From Neelides folsomi (lineage: Eukaryota; Arthropoda; Collembola; Neelipleona; Neelidae): 64,000 nucleotides of DNA. Made by a program: the position numbers and the translations under genes. Shown here in pieces: positions 1-13,463 of this stretch; within the stretch, counting starts at the first letter, position 1; each line of letters opens with the position of its first letter. The stretch spans positions 62,001 to 126,000 of the forward strand of contig JAQGBZ010000022.1 in assembly GCA_034687125.1 (NCBI GenBank). The letters run 5' to 3'. The notes beneath the pieces were generated by a model, which saw only the letters and a list, made by a program, of their open reading frames with translations, was not told where the DNA came from and ran no database searches.

Positions 1-233
1 AACTTTGGACCAAACACATCAAAACTTGAGCCCAGCTCAGAGAATACTCCAGCTAAATTACAAGTACTGATTGTATTTAATAAAAATTTTATACTGTACA
101 CACTACTACATAGAATATGCACTACTGGTATTGAATTGTATCTCATACAAATACATATCTGTATGTATTTATTACAAAGTGGTTCAAATCCACTTTTATT
201 GAATGTGATCTTTTAGTGGGATTGGTTGCTTAC

Positions 234-308
234 CTTTGTAAACTCCTTCGCAGTGGCCAAGGAGTATTGCCTATTCCGAACCGTGTTAATCTCCTTGCTA
301 CTTCCCAT
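234..308 (-). CDS. Possible first coding exon (minus strand), 25 codons, gene continues left of window
   Basis: On the minus strand an ATG at 306-308 opens 25 codons (starting MGSSKEINTV, ending AKEFTK). They end exactly at a codon boundary before a good donor, AAG|GTAAGC, with the GT at 232-233. The segment lies in a G+C-richer island (about 230-600), while the sequence to its left is AT-rich and intron-like. The frame stays open upstream of the ATG for about 45 more codons before a stop, so the segment could also be the end of a longer internal exon. The residues are basic and serine-containing with no recognisable domain. Any next exon would lie outside the window. No family is recognised; chance is a real alternative. 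Confidence 0.3.
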
Positions 309-483
309 CGCCCTCCGAACTCTGGAGCGAACGCATCCAAACGTCCCTACCCTGCCTATCCTGAGTGAGCGGAAGAAGCCGTCGCTTTCTTCCCTCGAGT
401 CAAATGAGAAAATGCGTTGTAGACTCCTGAGCTTCTACAATTTACCAACTCTGGCTCATTTGACAGCCGAAGAGAGCAAGTGA

Positions 484-3400
484 TGGTTAAAAGGAATCAT
501 TCACTTCCCAACCACGCACGAACACAACCAATAGCTCCTTCAACAACCCCACATCTCTTTGTCGCGCATGCAGGGTCGCCAAGCGAGTATAAGAATCCTC
601 AATTCGGAGCTAAATAACCTTTCAGCATAACAAATCTCTTTCTCCCATTTTTTTCAAAAGATCTTTTATTCCTTTCTTTTAGCTCTTTAATAGTCGTAAG
701 TCTCGTAAGGGTTAAACAAGGCTTTATTTTAGCCTTTGAACACAAGCAACGTAGTAAGTACCTTTCCAGCCTCAACTTTAGGTTTCTTTAATTTATGAAT
801 AAAATACAATATTTGCACAACTTTCCTTAATTATATAAATATTTAATGAGTATCATGAAAGGTGAATAGACTAAGAATGTTACGTAAAACAGTAAATTGG
901 CTTCTATGCAAGATTTTAAGATTCTTACCAAGTCCATAATTTACTGTTTATTTAAGTGAAATGTTTAAACGAAGGGTTTCAACATTTTAACAATTCATTT
1001 TCAGCCTTGCGAGATATTAATTAAGAGTTTATAAGCAAATATTTATTTGTTTGTGTGAGGAGATTCAGAACATGTGGTGTGAAAGGGTTGTCTTATACAA
1101 AACTCAACTTGTTTAAAAATTAACTCGTGGATTAAAATAACAAACTGGGGCCAATTGGAGCACAAACGCCTTCAAAAAGGCAGATGTGGGAAAGAGTTGA
1201 GCCGTCAAACACTTCTCCCAGCTTGTAGAAAGCTATATAACTCCCAAGAATCTCTCCCCATAAACAATTGTAAACAAAAAGGCACAGCTTCCGTCCGCCA
1301 AGACTCCTTGCCAATAATGAGAGGAAAGAGAGAATTTTTATTGTAACGTTAAACAGAGATCTATCGGTTCACCCTGACTTGGAATTCAATGAGGTGAGAT
1401 TTGAAAAGTATTTGAATAAATTGATTGTGCATTGCTCTCGTACTAAAAAAAGTTTAGGTTTTATTGGCCAAATATTCAACATCCCACGACCTTTTAACCT
1501 TTATTGGTGGTGAAAAATCCGAAGGGGGAGTTTGGTACAACTTTTCGCATAAAACACATTTGTAGTTATGAATAAAGTTGAGCGTATTTCCTATGCAGAC
1601 CTTGTTCCTGCCGTAATAAAACAATAACATTCCTTCAACTAGGAGGTCCATGATGATAAAACTTTTATAAGAATAGATAATCTTTTGAGCCAAGGGGATT
1701 TTGCAGCCTCCGCCCATTCGTCTAATAATAAAAGTAAGTTTGGTTATAAAAGAGAAACGGAAATGAAATAAGATTCATCCTGTCTGATTCTCTTTTTATG
1801 AGATCATGTGATGTGCATCATTTGGTTCATGCAATGGAGAACTGACTAAAATATTTATCGGTAGTTGTGCAGTTAATGCAATTATATGCATAGAAAACCC
1901 ATCCACATGTCAAAGATGTTGTCTATTTGGAGTCTGCAAGATCTATTTAAAACATCTCTAATCTGTAAAAATTGTCTGTTTTCCAAATAAAAAGTAATCT
2001 TTATTTTTTATTTATTGAAATCAAAATTGAGCCGACGATTCAACGAAATTGAAATAAAAGGTGAAATTAATATTTACTTTTTTTCAACGTAAATTTGGTT
2101 AAAGTGCTTATGTTGCATAAAGTAAACCAATGTATAACAATTTGTAACATTATTAGAAACTTTGGTCCCAAGAGTTGAATTTATGCGATGCTTTTCAATT
2201 TATTAAATGAGCTCACACGGCGAATCTAATTTTCCTAAGAAGGCCTATAATTTGATTCCTTCCTTTCCACACCCTGCAAATTCCCCTTTAATTTTTCAAA
2301 AGGCTCCTTAGCACGTAGAGTAAACCCCAATGTTTTTATTTTCAACTGCTCCTTTTCAAATATTCATTTACCTCTTCGCTTCCCAATTCTATGGCCCTGA
2401 ATTCTTCTGACCAAGGAATTTCTTGACCGGAAAAAACAAATTTATTGTTTAGGCCTTTCTTCCTTTTAATATCAAAACTGCCGAATGGACACTATCATTA
2501 TATAATAAAACAGGAAGGCGTGTGTGTTCTTTGATTTATTACTTTTTCCCTCTTTGCTCTTTTATGCTCCACCTCTCAAAAGGGCAAGAGGACATTCTGA
2601 CTTTCTGACTCGGGTTCTAATCTTCTCTATATGAACCCACTTCAAAGGTTCTCATAAAAAATCCGGAGAGGAAACGCAATAAAGAGAAGAGGAATTCAAA
2701 TCTTCCCTAAAAGGCACTCCGCCTCACTTCATCTCCAAAGTACGTAATCTTTATGTCAACCATCATGAGTTTTATGTGTCAAGAGTCACAATTGACACAT
2801 TAAGTTGTTAGATGAGATCGAGGAGTTATTAAAATAGAACGAGTGGGGAATTACAAGTACGGTGTGCATGTTGAAATGATGATCTAATGCCAAATGGGAA
2901 GGAAAGTCCGGAAATTAAAGTCGATCTATTCTAAACTATCTCTACGATATGAAATGTACAAAGTTTTGAACCAACAAGAGAGCTTTTATGACACGTATGA
3001 GTTGCAAACTCCGAGGTCAAACTCACTTCCTTTTGATATCTCACCCAAAGAAAGAGAAATGAAGTGATCAACTGGAAGGAAATTCTCAATTAGTGAGATG
3101 GAAAAGTTGAAATGACTTTCTCAAAATACGTAGGCATTCCACTTTCAACTCTCCTTTGGATATTCAATTCCCCCATGTTCTTGCAACCAACGATTAACAA
3201 TGAATATTTATAGGAAAGCGATTCAGAGGAAATTACTAAAGTATTCTTTACTTAACATTGCTCCCTTTTCCCATAAATTGAACTTGTGGTTTCCAAATAT
3301 GAAGGAAAATGGGAAATGGTTAGGAACCTTTACGCTCCGAAAACCATATATTGTTATGAAATGAATGGGAGGGGAAATGGGAGATTAGTGACGAGAATAC

Positions 3401-3690
3401 AAAATATTCATACCTCCTCTGGAGCTTCGAATTCAGACATTTTCGTAAACGATTAAAATGAAAATGAAAATTTTTGGAATTTTGGCTTTGCAATTCTGTA
3501 CATTTGCTTAATGAAAAACTTTTTGATAACTTGTTGAGTCTTTGCTCTTATTATGATCCTAAGCTGGATATGACCCCTTTATCACTCTCAAATGATAAAA
3601 CTCATTTGCCAGCATTATATAATTGAAATTCAAAGGAAACACATTTCACAAAAAGATGAGTTTGAAACTGAAAACCGCGAGAGCGTCACT
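484..3690. other. AT-rich non-coding spacer, nothing recognised
   Basis: This stretch is AT-rich with many stops in all frames. The few open frames (about 1132-1346 on both strands, 1454-1717 minus) lack splice signals, known motifs and any compositional sign of coding. No repeat with a clear partner was found. Confidence 0.5.
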
Positions 3691-3782
3691 GTATTAATAG
3701 TTCATCTTCCTCCGATCTAGTGCGAATGATGAGTAATGAAGGTAATAAGTGTAAGGGGGCAATAGGGGAAAGCGGGAGTTGA

Positions 3783-3901
3783 GCGAGAGGAGCAGTTGGA
3801 TCCAACGAGGGAACTGCGAGCTTTCAGTCCGAGCACATGGGACTGAAGATGTGCAGAACTTCCGAACCTCACAGTAGCCGGAGATCTCCACATCCACACA
3901 T
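3783..3901 (+). other. G+C-rich island with a possible exon end and donor
   Basis: An island from about 3660 to 4130 is visibly richer in G+C than its surroundings. On the plus strand an ATG at about 3837 opens a short basic peptide (starting MGLKMCRTSE) that runs to a strong donor, ATAG|GTAAGT, at 3901-3902. The opposite strand carries a 118-codon open frame across the same island, so the strand is undecided. There is no recognised domain. It could be a first exon or a regulatory island. Confidence 0.2.
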
Positions 3902-4130
3902 AGGTAAGTAACGTACGAGAGAAGTAGAAGGATAGGAAGGGGAAGATCAATAAACCCCAGCTAAGAGTCCCAGGCCTACAAACTCCAAAGGGCCATCCGA
4001 ACATCCCATCAAGTGAGAAAATGGGCTGTTGAGCCAACCGAATTTTCCTACCCGGGTTCGGGAAATTTGCCAAGCCTGGCCATCTCGGAACTTCTCCGGG
4101 AACAGAAAGTTTAAGAGCGAATTCTTTGGA

Positions 4131-5275
4131 CCCAGATGGAACTCACCATTTGGCCATTAAAAGTGAAAGTTCCAACTTTCCCTTTTTGCAAAATCGATAA
4201 TCAACGTTATTCCTTTCCCGGTTTCCCCCCGAGTGTATTCGTGATGTAATAAACAGGAACGCCGTCCGCATGGGGCGCGTATGTGTGAATACGACTCTTT
4301 GTATTCTATTCCTATTTTTCCTTATTTATTTTATGATTTTCCTCATGGGTGTGCAAATGTTGGCGTGGTCTTAAAACTTAATGTCAACTGTATTTATGGA
4401 TAAACATTCGTTGGTATTATAAATAGTTATTTTAAACATATGTGGTATTATGTTTTTTATATATAAAAACAGTCTACATTGTTATACTTTATTTGTGATT
4501 GCATTTTTTTCAATCCTTTGTACGTCTCAATTTACTCTTTTCTATTGGAATTGGCAGGGACCCAAATGTGGTTCATTTCCATTTTGAGGTCTCCACCTCT
4601 TTCTCACCTCACTGGGCCTAGGAATATTCGGGAATCGGAAAGAGCTTGAGGGCGAAAGAAATATGTAAGAATTGTGTTATTCGCACTTGTCAATTCCCTC
4701 TGCTTCTGGTCGATAGGGGAAATAAACCCCGTTTGCTCCTTCCCTTCGTTGGCATTCATCCATTCTCCTCAGGGAATATATGAGGGAGGTTCTCTTGGCA
4801 TAAGGACCAAGGCGATGCCTTAGAAATCTTTACCCTCAAATTATCAAGATAGAATTGCAAGAATTGAAACTCGCAACTCGTAAAAAGTGAGAGGAAGCCG
4901 TTGAATCCAAGGGGCCAAAATCCGCTCTACAAATCATCACTCCAAACCAAACCAAAGATCCAAGAGGGAGATGCTCTAGAAGTTAAATTACTCACAATGT
5001 TGTAAATTACTCAAACGCGAAATCTGAAACTTTTATTCGAACCGCCATGCGATCTTTCAACCGAACGAGGCTATCAAACATCGATTTCCAAATTCAAATC
5101 TCGTTATCTCATTTGAAACGTCTTGCGAATAAAATGCAGACGACTCAATTCCTAAATCCACTATATCTGCATTGCATATCTACCTAATAATAATTGACAC
5201 TCAAACCGTACCATCACGTATTTGCAAGTATTATGGTCTTATTTTTACAAAAGAAACACTCCTATAATGTATTAT
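4131..5275. other. Non-coding spacer
   Basis: The spacer is AT-rich with modest purine/pyrimidine-rich patches around 4560-4960. No open frame of note, repeat partner or RNA gene was seen. Confidence 0.45.
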
Positions 5276-5341
5276 ATATGGGATTTAGCAAGCTATAAGG
5301 GTGTGATTTGGAAAATAATTTTATTTTAATCGTTTCTAGAG
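5276..5341 (+). repeat. Left arm of inverted repeat
   Basis: It pairs with 5951-6016 in inverted orientation, with about five mismatches in 66 bases. Confidence 0.8.
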
Positions 5342-5950
5342 ATTCAAAATCTTTTTTAATTCTTATGCGTTTTATTTAAATGTTAATAGGAGAGTACAGC
5401 AATTAAAAAATTTAAACTAAACTTTATTTATAGTGAAAGATTCTGTATTTTTGTAATACTAATGATACTTAAATGTACCGGGTGGCCCAGAGTTAACTGT
5501 TAACTGTGTATTATTGATCATATATAACTTTTCAATTTTTTAACAGAATTTTCTCAAAGATTATTATATGCTCAATGCATCATACAACTAAAATACCATA
5601 TTAGTAATAATCTTTATTTGTGATTTGAGCCTCACTTGCTTAAATACACCATTGCAAACAAACTCCGGAGTTTTCCCAAGCTCTTTTACATAAAGTAATG
5701 GGTATTTTGCTGAACTCTTGGACAATTCTAGCTATGAGATCTACATAGGTTTTTTGTCATATAACTGGTTGTTCTTTACAGGACCCCAAATGAAATATCG
5801 AGAGGCTTATATTGTCCAAGCGTTTAGGAAAATACCCGTTGCTAAATGTATGTAGTATAAATGAATTTTACTTACTTAACCTCAATATTTGTGTTAAGAT
5901 AAATTATAAATTCTTTACAGTAAATTAAATTGAGAATCATTTTTTAAATT

Positions 5951-6016
5951 CTTTAGAAACGATTAAAATAAAATTATTTTGCGAATCACACCCTTATAGC
6001 CTGTTAAATCCCATAT
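5951..6016 (-). repeat. Right arm of inverted repeat
   Basis: This is the reverse complement partner of 5276-5341. Confidence 0.8.
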
Positions 6017-9000
6017 GCTATATTAGAACATAGGAACATTGCCCAATAAGAAATGTCCTTTATCTTTATTTTGCAAGTAATATGTAAATATTTATGTATT
6101 AGTACTTTTTAGTACCATATTGGGGTAAAACCCATATCTTATTTTGTTGTGCTACAAGTTCACATAAGGTTTAAAATTTAGAATTTCCAACCATATAATA
6201 ACATGCCTATTGGGAAAGTCTAGCGGCAATAAATAAAAAAGTGGTAAAGTAATGTTTTGTATCTTTACCATATTGATGCTGACAGAAAAGAAAGAGTTCG
6301 GTTTCAATAAAGCCCTAATGGACCAGCTAATGCTCCCACAGTCAAACATATTAATCAATGCTTTTAAACCTTCCTCATAGGGAATAAGCAAGAGCTTGAT
6401 AAGTGGTTTCAGAGGAAACTATTTACTTTTAGCTGATGAATAAATGGAAAATTAAAAGTGGAGGAGTGCTCTTTTAATGCGAAGAGCGTCTATTACAAAG
6501 ACGTGCATCCAGTACAAAGAGAATTCCTCTTTACGAATTTCCCATAAGGCTTGTTAACTTAAATGTGTAGGACGTATAGCATGGCGGAAGTTTGCACTTT
6601 CTTTAGAAGGTAAAAGCGTTTGACATTTTGGTTTCTTCCCTATACTTATCTAAAAGTCATGGTTGAAAGATTTACTTTTAAGCTTAAATTCCTAACAAAA
6701 CCTTATTTTGTGTTCTAATATTTTAAAATAAACCAAAATATATTCTCTATAATACATTCCCTGTATGTGAAATTTCACCTAATTTATATGTAATGTATGT
6801 CATTTTTAACTTTCTTCTAATTGTCAGTTTGTCATAAATCATTATAATATCTGAGTAAGATCGAAATGAGCCTTAAAGTATGAGAGCTCCAGTTCTTTAT
6901 TTACTTAAACTAATAAACCTGTTTCTACATATTAGGCTAACAAGTGTAAAGTGCACTTGACAAGTGTTTAAAAATGCAAAGAGGTTTCAAATAATGAGTA
7001 ATGGCAAAGATTTAAATGGCTTTTAAGATATTGGTTCAAGAGCTGCAATGCGACATCAATACTGTGCTGTTTTCTTTAATATGAGTTTTCCCAAGTTTAT
7101 TTAGGCCAAACGAATTAATGGCGATGATTAAATAGCATTATTTAAAAGAGCATTAAAAGTTTTTTTAACGTTTTTGTATTACATTAAAAACAAATGGACT
7201 TTATATTTTGTCAATGTCTCCCCAACTGAGATTCTGGAAACTATCAGAACTTGTGTGCAACCAACTTGCTAATTGAAACTGTTTAATTTGATTTGTGCGA
7301 ATAAGCAACAGGGAAAGGAAAGTCTTCTTGTACCACTCGAGGCAAAAGCGTTCAGAAATTGTCTTAAGGAGACAATATAAAATAGTAAGGTAAGTATAGC
7401 ACTCCACAAAGTGGGCATAAAAGTCTCTTTGGAAATTCCAGGCGGGACAAGGAGAACCGGCAATGAACCGTCAATTCCCAAACTCGGCTCAATGCCAACA
7501 ATTTGAAAAGAATTCCATGACGAAGCAGAAGCTCTCGTCTCCTCTCGACCCCCTTAACCCATACGTTTACCCATTCATTTAACCATCAAGGAAAGTTCGC
7601 CCACCAAATTTTTACACGCGTATTATACGATACTGTGTATCGAGTAACTAAGTACTGACATAGATATAGCATACAACCCTCGTCAATCAGTGAAAGTATT
7701 TGAATTAACTTTCTTTATAAATATAATATTTACAGTTAAGTTGTAGAAAATTAGCAAAAAGACTTGAGATGCGCCATTTAGTCTTTTATAAATAAATTAC
7801 TGATTAAAATATTTTAAAATAATAAAATAAGATTTTTGATGTAAGGCCAGAGATTGATCCGAAATTGATTCGTAAGGAATTTAATAGTAAAATAAATTAA
7901 CGTTTCATGCTGATCGCAATGTTTCAAAGGGAATTTTAAATTAAATTTGAGGAACTGAGAGTATCTTTGTGTGGAAAAAATGAAGCGTTAGCAGAATGCA
8001 GAAACGAATGAAGATCGTCTTAACTCTCATGGAACATGTAACTTTGAGCGAAAGTCTCACAAAGTTGAATGGCGGAAGAAGAAGGGAGCTTTCACTGTGA
8101 CGGGAATGTACAATATTAATACGGCTTCAACTATGAGATCTCAACGAGAGAAGAATGAGAGGGAAGGATGAAAGTAGTAAAAGGAGAATGTAATATGTAT
8201 TTACCCTGATCAATTTCAAAGGAAAGATCAAGTTTTCTTACACCCTCTTTCCACTTTCATAATCTTCACACTTGAGATCTCCCAATTGAAGGATTTGGAA
8301 GGTAAAAAAACTCGATGGATTTGAAAGCTCCTTTCCAAACTGTTCCTTTAATGAAAGTAATATTTAATCCACGACTAATGAAACAGAGTTGAAACTGAAC
8401 AAACTTCCAACTTTAACTACTTCGGATAATCACTCTTTCAACTAACAAGCAGAAAATTTAAATTCTTTGAAAGCACAAGGCTTTAAGCATTACGCTTCCA
8501 TAGAACGAAACTTCTCAGCCTATGAAAAGTTTCAGTTTTTTTGAAAGTCAAATAGAAAGTTTAAACGAACTTGTAAGTATTAATTGCCCTATTTTTGATG
8601 AAGATTAAATGAAGGTTAGGAAAGGCTATGGGTATTTAAATTCGATATTAATGCCACAGGAGTATAAAGAAAGGGAGCCTGAACATAAATATTCACAAGG
8701 AAAGAATTGGAATTCAAGAGGGTCTTGTCATATCATTTATCTTCTAAATTTGTTTCCGTAAAAAATACATTCTCATAAATTTCATTTTCGGTCTACCGGA
8801 CGAAGGATCAATTTTTCATAACTTGTCATCTCAAATCTGTCATTTTCCTACCTCGAGAGACATTATTTTTTTACATATATAATTTAAATTTTCAAATCTT
8901 GTCTAATTTATTATCTTTATTGTTTCAATGGCATAAAATAAATAAAATAAAAATCGTTATCCAAATTTACATTTACAAGAAATCGTCTACGATCGATTTT

Positions 9001-11257
9001 TGATTTAAATATTTTTAATCTTTTTAGAAGCATGAAGATATTGGCTCTGTATAGTATTTATATATGTAATAAAGTCAAAATAAATTACCAGACAAGGCAT
9101 ACACAGAATATTCCAGCCCATTTTAATGTAACGACACAAGGCGGTTTTGATCTAAAATATTTTTCCAAGAGTTGAGATTTTTAATTTAAATCTTAACTTT
9201 GAGTCGACATTTGTATTTTTTAGCTTTAAGGAATTATGAAATACTCACCAACGTCCACTTCATTTGAAGTGAGGGAAATGTCTTTTGATGAAATGTAATA
9301 GTAGTAAATGAAGTAAAGAATTTAAAGTGGTTTGATAAAGTTGGGGAAATTAAAGAGTTCCCTTCTTAATTGAAGGAAAAGGGAAGCTTGCAGAATGGAG
9401 CAAAAACTTATAAGAGAAACCTTTGCTTTCTCTTAACGGAATGCCAATTTTATTGAATTTCAATCCATATTTTATTATTTTTTACCCTTCTCAATTGAGT
9501 TATTTTTGAGTGTATTTCTCATGTGTTTTTCTTTCTCTCTTTATATTAAATTATAGCCCATGCGTGAAGGCACACTAACTTACTATAAATATCAAGTTTG
9601 AATCAAATGAGAAAATACATCCCAAAGTGTAAATTGGAAATCTTTTTCCAAAGGCGTGGCATAAATTCGTACATGCAACTTTCAAATTACAGATATTTTG
9701 ATACTTTTATGTTACGTTTTAAATGATTTGGGGTTAAGTTTTTAATGGACTTACTTTTAGTATAGCTACATATTACATTTGTATAACTTATATATCTATG
9801 TAACAATGAGTATTTAATGTTTTATACCTTTATATAAATAAAGAATATAGTGTACAACAATTTTTGAATGAATAATAAGTTAAGTATTTATATATAAGAG
9901 TTAAGAGTAGTTACAAGGCCTACGCCTTGAAACACACCTGATCTTTAATATCATTAAATTTTGTGTTTAACCTACTCTCTGTTATTTGATATGAAAATGC
10001 ATTTCGCTCTGCGCAAACTTAATACAGTAAATACAGGTCAAATATAATTTTTTATAAAATTTTACTACATTAATGAACACAATTTACTTGAATTTAATGA
10101 TGAAATTGGATCCGAACATCCACGCTTTCTTAACATAAAAGTATTAGCATTACTACATATTTATGTAATGTTTGATAAAGCATTGTGTCTATAAATAAAT
10201 TATAATTATGATTAAAAACCCCAGGTGTCAACAGCTCTAGATTTATTATACAAATAATAATAATATCCTGTATATTAAGTTTTTGGGTCGTTCTTTCACA
10301 CGAATAACTCAGAATTTATCGGTTGTAATATTATTTACACAATCCAAAATTACATAAATAATTGTTACACTTATCATATTTATGGACTGGATCATATCCA
10401 AAAACTTTGATATATGGGAAATGAAATTGTAATAAAAGAAGAAATCGCGATTTGGTTATAAAACTCCATGTTTACAAAGTATCATACAAAGTTCTGAATA
10501 GATTTATGAATGGCCTTTGTAATGATGAATATTGCGACCCCACATGACTGCTTGTTCCGACCGTACGCAGAGTTATAAACTTTTGGCGGCTCTGAATGGG
10601 GTAAATGGGGGATGAATCAATGATTGTTGGACCACAAATCTGAAGGTTCGAAATTAATGATGCGGGAGGCTCAATGGAACAAAATGATGGCAAATTACCA
10701 AAATTTTCCTCAATCCGCCCAATTTCTCTTATGACTTAATAAATTCAAATATCTAATAACTAAGAAGATTGAGGCGTATGATTGGAATTACATTTCCTTC
10801 AGATGGGAAAAAGATCCCTTGGCTGGGTCTCATCATAAAGTTTATGAGTAGGTTGAAGGTGCGAATCGATTGAGGGCATCTTAAAATTTCATGAGTCTCT
10901 CAACGAGAAAACTCATGAATAATTTCTTCTTCTTGGCTTGATCCTACGAGAAATTCATTCTTTTAAGCATGTAATATAAAGTACCAAGTTATACATTTTA
11001 GTGAGTCTCAAAAGAACTTTTTAGATTGCTCATTTATATCTTAAATTCGTTCATGAACCTTTTAATTAAATGAATTATAAATTTCCAATCTGACTTATAA
11101 AAAATGCATTAACATTTTACAAAGTTTGAATAAATAGCCTGTTACATCCGCTCCACGTATATGTTAAGGTTTCATAGGCAGTACCAAATGTAATTGCTCG
11201 ATGTTATGTATTGTGATTTGGATTTCAAAGCATGTTGGAATTTTTTTAATTTAATTT
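6017..11257. other. AT-rich spacer with one G+C-richer island
   Basis: The spacer is mostly AT-rich. An island at about 7200-7580 carries open frames on both strands, including a plus-strand ATG frame at 7462-7581 of 39 codons (starting MNRQFPNSAQ). None has splice signals or a known motif that would make it credible. The open frame at 6152-6391 minus and the one at 10472-10693 minus also look like chance. Confidence 0.4.
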
Positions 11258-11281
11258 TTATTATCACATATGTGATAATAA
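11258..11281. repeat. Perfect 24-bp palindrome
   Basis: The palindrome is centred on CATATG between 11269 and 11270, and all 12 base pairs match. It is AT-rich and isolated, so it could be a cruciform-prone site or a binding site; no function is assigned. Confidence 0.85.
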
Positions 11282-13254
11282 TAAAGTCGATTTATTGGCC
11301 CAAAACAAATATAAAAACAGTTTCTAAATTGTGTTGAAAATATGACAATGTTTTATGAGCATCGTTACGAGCAGTAAAGTATGGAAAAGAAAGCGAAAAG
11401 AAAAGTGGGCGAGCGAACGTGAATGGGAATTTAAATGTTCAGCCCACTTTTATTGCAAGGGTTTCCCCTTCTTTGTTTTGTGATCTTGAGATATTTAATA
11501 CCAGCAACGTACCTAATATATGTACTTGTTAGTACACGTCCAGAGTTGGTTCAATTATTTTATATTGGAAAGACTCAGGGGAAGGGGTGAAATATTGGGC
11601 CTTTAATTTAGATGGGTGGGCGGGTAAAGATATGTTTGGGGTATGTTGTCGAATAATGCGAGTGGGAAACCAGGAACATTTCTCAGATATCTCGGATGAA
11701 GAAATCATGACAGGTTCCCTGCATTGCAGTCTCGGGAACAAAAATCCGGTTCCTCATTCTAAACTATTTATTTTCCGAATTTGTGGGTTTTGAGAGATTC
11801 TTTTTATTGATTATTGCCCCTGTATTTTAATAATTTGATATAATGTGAGTAAAAATAGTTTAGAGTTTTTGAAAAATGATATTATAAAAGGATATTTGGT
11901 AATATTACTTATAATTTTAACCCTATGTATTTAATATATATTAATATATATTTTTTTCTTTTTGAGAATAGTAAAAATAATTGGGATTTCTAACTTTGTT
12001 AAGCCAATTCAAACTTAGGGCTAGATTCCACTTTTATTTTTCTTGTAATTTCCCAGAAAGCAGATAAAGATTTTTGTATTTTCCCCTATTCGTGCATGTT
12101 CTGGGCATACTTACGATTAAATGAAAGCATCAATATAAATTCATACCATGCTGAAGAAACATTTGTGAATTAGGTAAAAAGTTTGCTTAGGCATTTGATA
12201 GTAGTACTTAACATAAACTATTCTATTTATGTGTATAGAGTTATAGAGAAATAAGAACTACTTTTGGTTTCTAAAAAACCTCCAACATGGATTTGTATCC
12301 TAAGAGTTTTCTGGGTATACAGATAGGGTATTATTTAAGGTAGGTATATTGAATGTCAGATTTAATGTTCGTAAGAGGATTTAGTGTACCGAGGGGCAAA
12401 TGTGAAGTCGAAGGAGCGGATTTGAAATGGGAAAAGGACTTTTGTGGGATTTTCAGATAGAGTAAACTGAATAAGTAAACACACGGAAAATTTCGGAATA
12501 TCGAACCTGTGTTTTAACCAACCTCAAAAGTGGCTGGTGAAAAGGGTTGATGAATTGTTAACAAGCTTTGCGGCTTCTCAATATAAATAATGTAATTACA
12601 TTGATTCCAGAGGCGAAAATTTGACAAACTATTTTTGTTCCTTTTTCTAACGAGATCATTACGTGAATCATTTGCCATTTAAGTCATATAAGTGAGACTA
12701 AGATTTATTGAACCTTAAAGTTTATTGAAGTCAAGGGACAAACTATAGTAAATTACCACACAATTTATTAATTAAATTGATTATTTTATAATGTATTGAC
12801 TTTTAAAATAGAAGTAAGGAAGCCAATCTTTTGATTTCAATAAAATACAAATTAAATAACAATAAAAATTGCGAGATTGATTGGATAAAAAATTTAGAAT
12901 CTATTGATTTATTTATTCTGCCTTGATGATAGATGAATGATCAAATTTGACTTGACGTGTGATGGTTTATTATTGGGAATTCATAAATCAAGTAGAACTC
13001 CAACATTGATCTCATTTTACTCCCAATTAGCTTTCTGCTCTTCTTAACTCACTTGCCATCGCCATCATTAAGGTTTTCATATAATGAGGGAGGAAAGATA
13101 CAACAGAGAACGAAACTGAGGCGGATAATGTACCCACGTTGTTGAGAGATTCTGCATATACAGATTTACATACTATACATGTAACGAACTATGAATTTGA
13201 TAAATTGTTCCCTGAATAAATCAAAGTCGCTCACGTCAAATGAAGTATAAATAT
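11282..13254. other. AT-rich spacer with a small island at about 11560-11770
   Basis: The island has overlapping open frames of about 70 codons on both strands (11529-11741 minus, 11587-11793 plus) without splice signals or a recognised family. Nothing else stands out. Confidence 0.4.
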
Positions 13255-13308
13255 CAGTTTGCTCATTAAGTTCTGGCAGCTCCGATCAAAATATTTTATT
13301 TTATAAAT
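13255..13308 (+). repeat. Left arm of inverted repeat
   Basis: It is inverted relative to 13410-13463, with one mismatch in 54. Confidence 0.85.
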
Positions 13309-13409
13309 CTTTAAAATAGTATAGCTTAAATAGTGCGAAAGGGAGCGGGGAACTCAAATGGAGATGGGAAGAATGTATTCGACTCAATGAGGGACTATAT
13401 TGAATAAAC

Positions 13410-13463
13410 ATTTATAAAATAAAATATTTTGATCGGAGCTGCCAGAGCTTAATGAGCAAACTG
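13410..13463 (-). repeat. Right arm of inverted repeat
   Basis: This is the partner of 13255-13308. Confidence 0.85.

Larger units (their letters stand above)
5276..6016. mobile_element. Inverted-repeat element (MITE-like), about 740 bp
   Basis: The ends form a long inverted repeat: 5276-5341 pairs with the reverse complement of 5951-6016, with about 61 of 66 positions matching by eye. Both arms contain GCTATAAGGGTGTGATT (one variant base lies beyond it) and a run of A/T ending in ATCGTTTCTA. The interior has no open frame that looks like a transposase, so this is a non-autonomous element. A second inverted repeat is nested inside (about 5698-5733 with 5811-5848). The interior also has a GGGTGGCCCA word at about 5480 that resembles the termini of some mariner elements. 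Target-site duplication is uncertain because both flanks are TA-rich. Confidence 0.8.
13255..13463. mobile_element. Inverted-repeat element (MITE-like), 209 bp
   Basis: Arms at 13255-13308 and 13410-13463 are inverted copies of each other and match at 53 of 54 positions by direct comparison. Both begin CAGTTTGCTCATTAAG when read inward. The 101-bp centre is purine-rich and has no open frame. Near-identical long arms around a short spacer are typical of MITEs or a fold-back element. No clear target-site duplication is visible in the flanks, so the superfamily is not assigned. Confidence 0.82.

Noticed and set aside
178-194. Perfect T-arm-like stem-loop (AGTGG TTCAAAT CCACT), as in a tRNA
   Set aside because: No matching acceptor stem, D-arm or anticodon arm could be placed in the 55-60 bases upstream.
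3717-4073. 118-codon minus-strand open frame
   Set aside because: The frame has no recognised motif, and the opposite strand carries a better donor; long frames are expected in G+C-richer islands.
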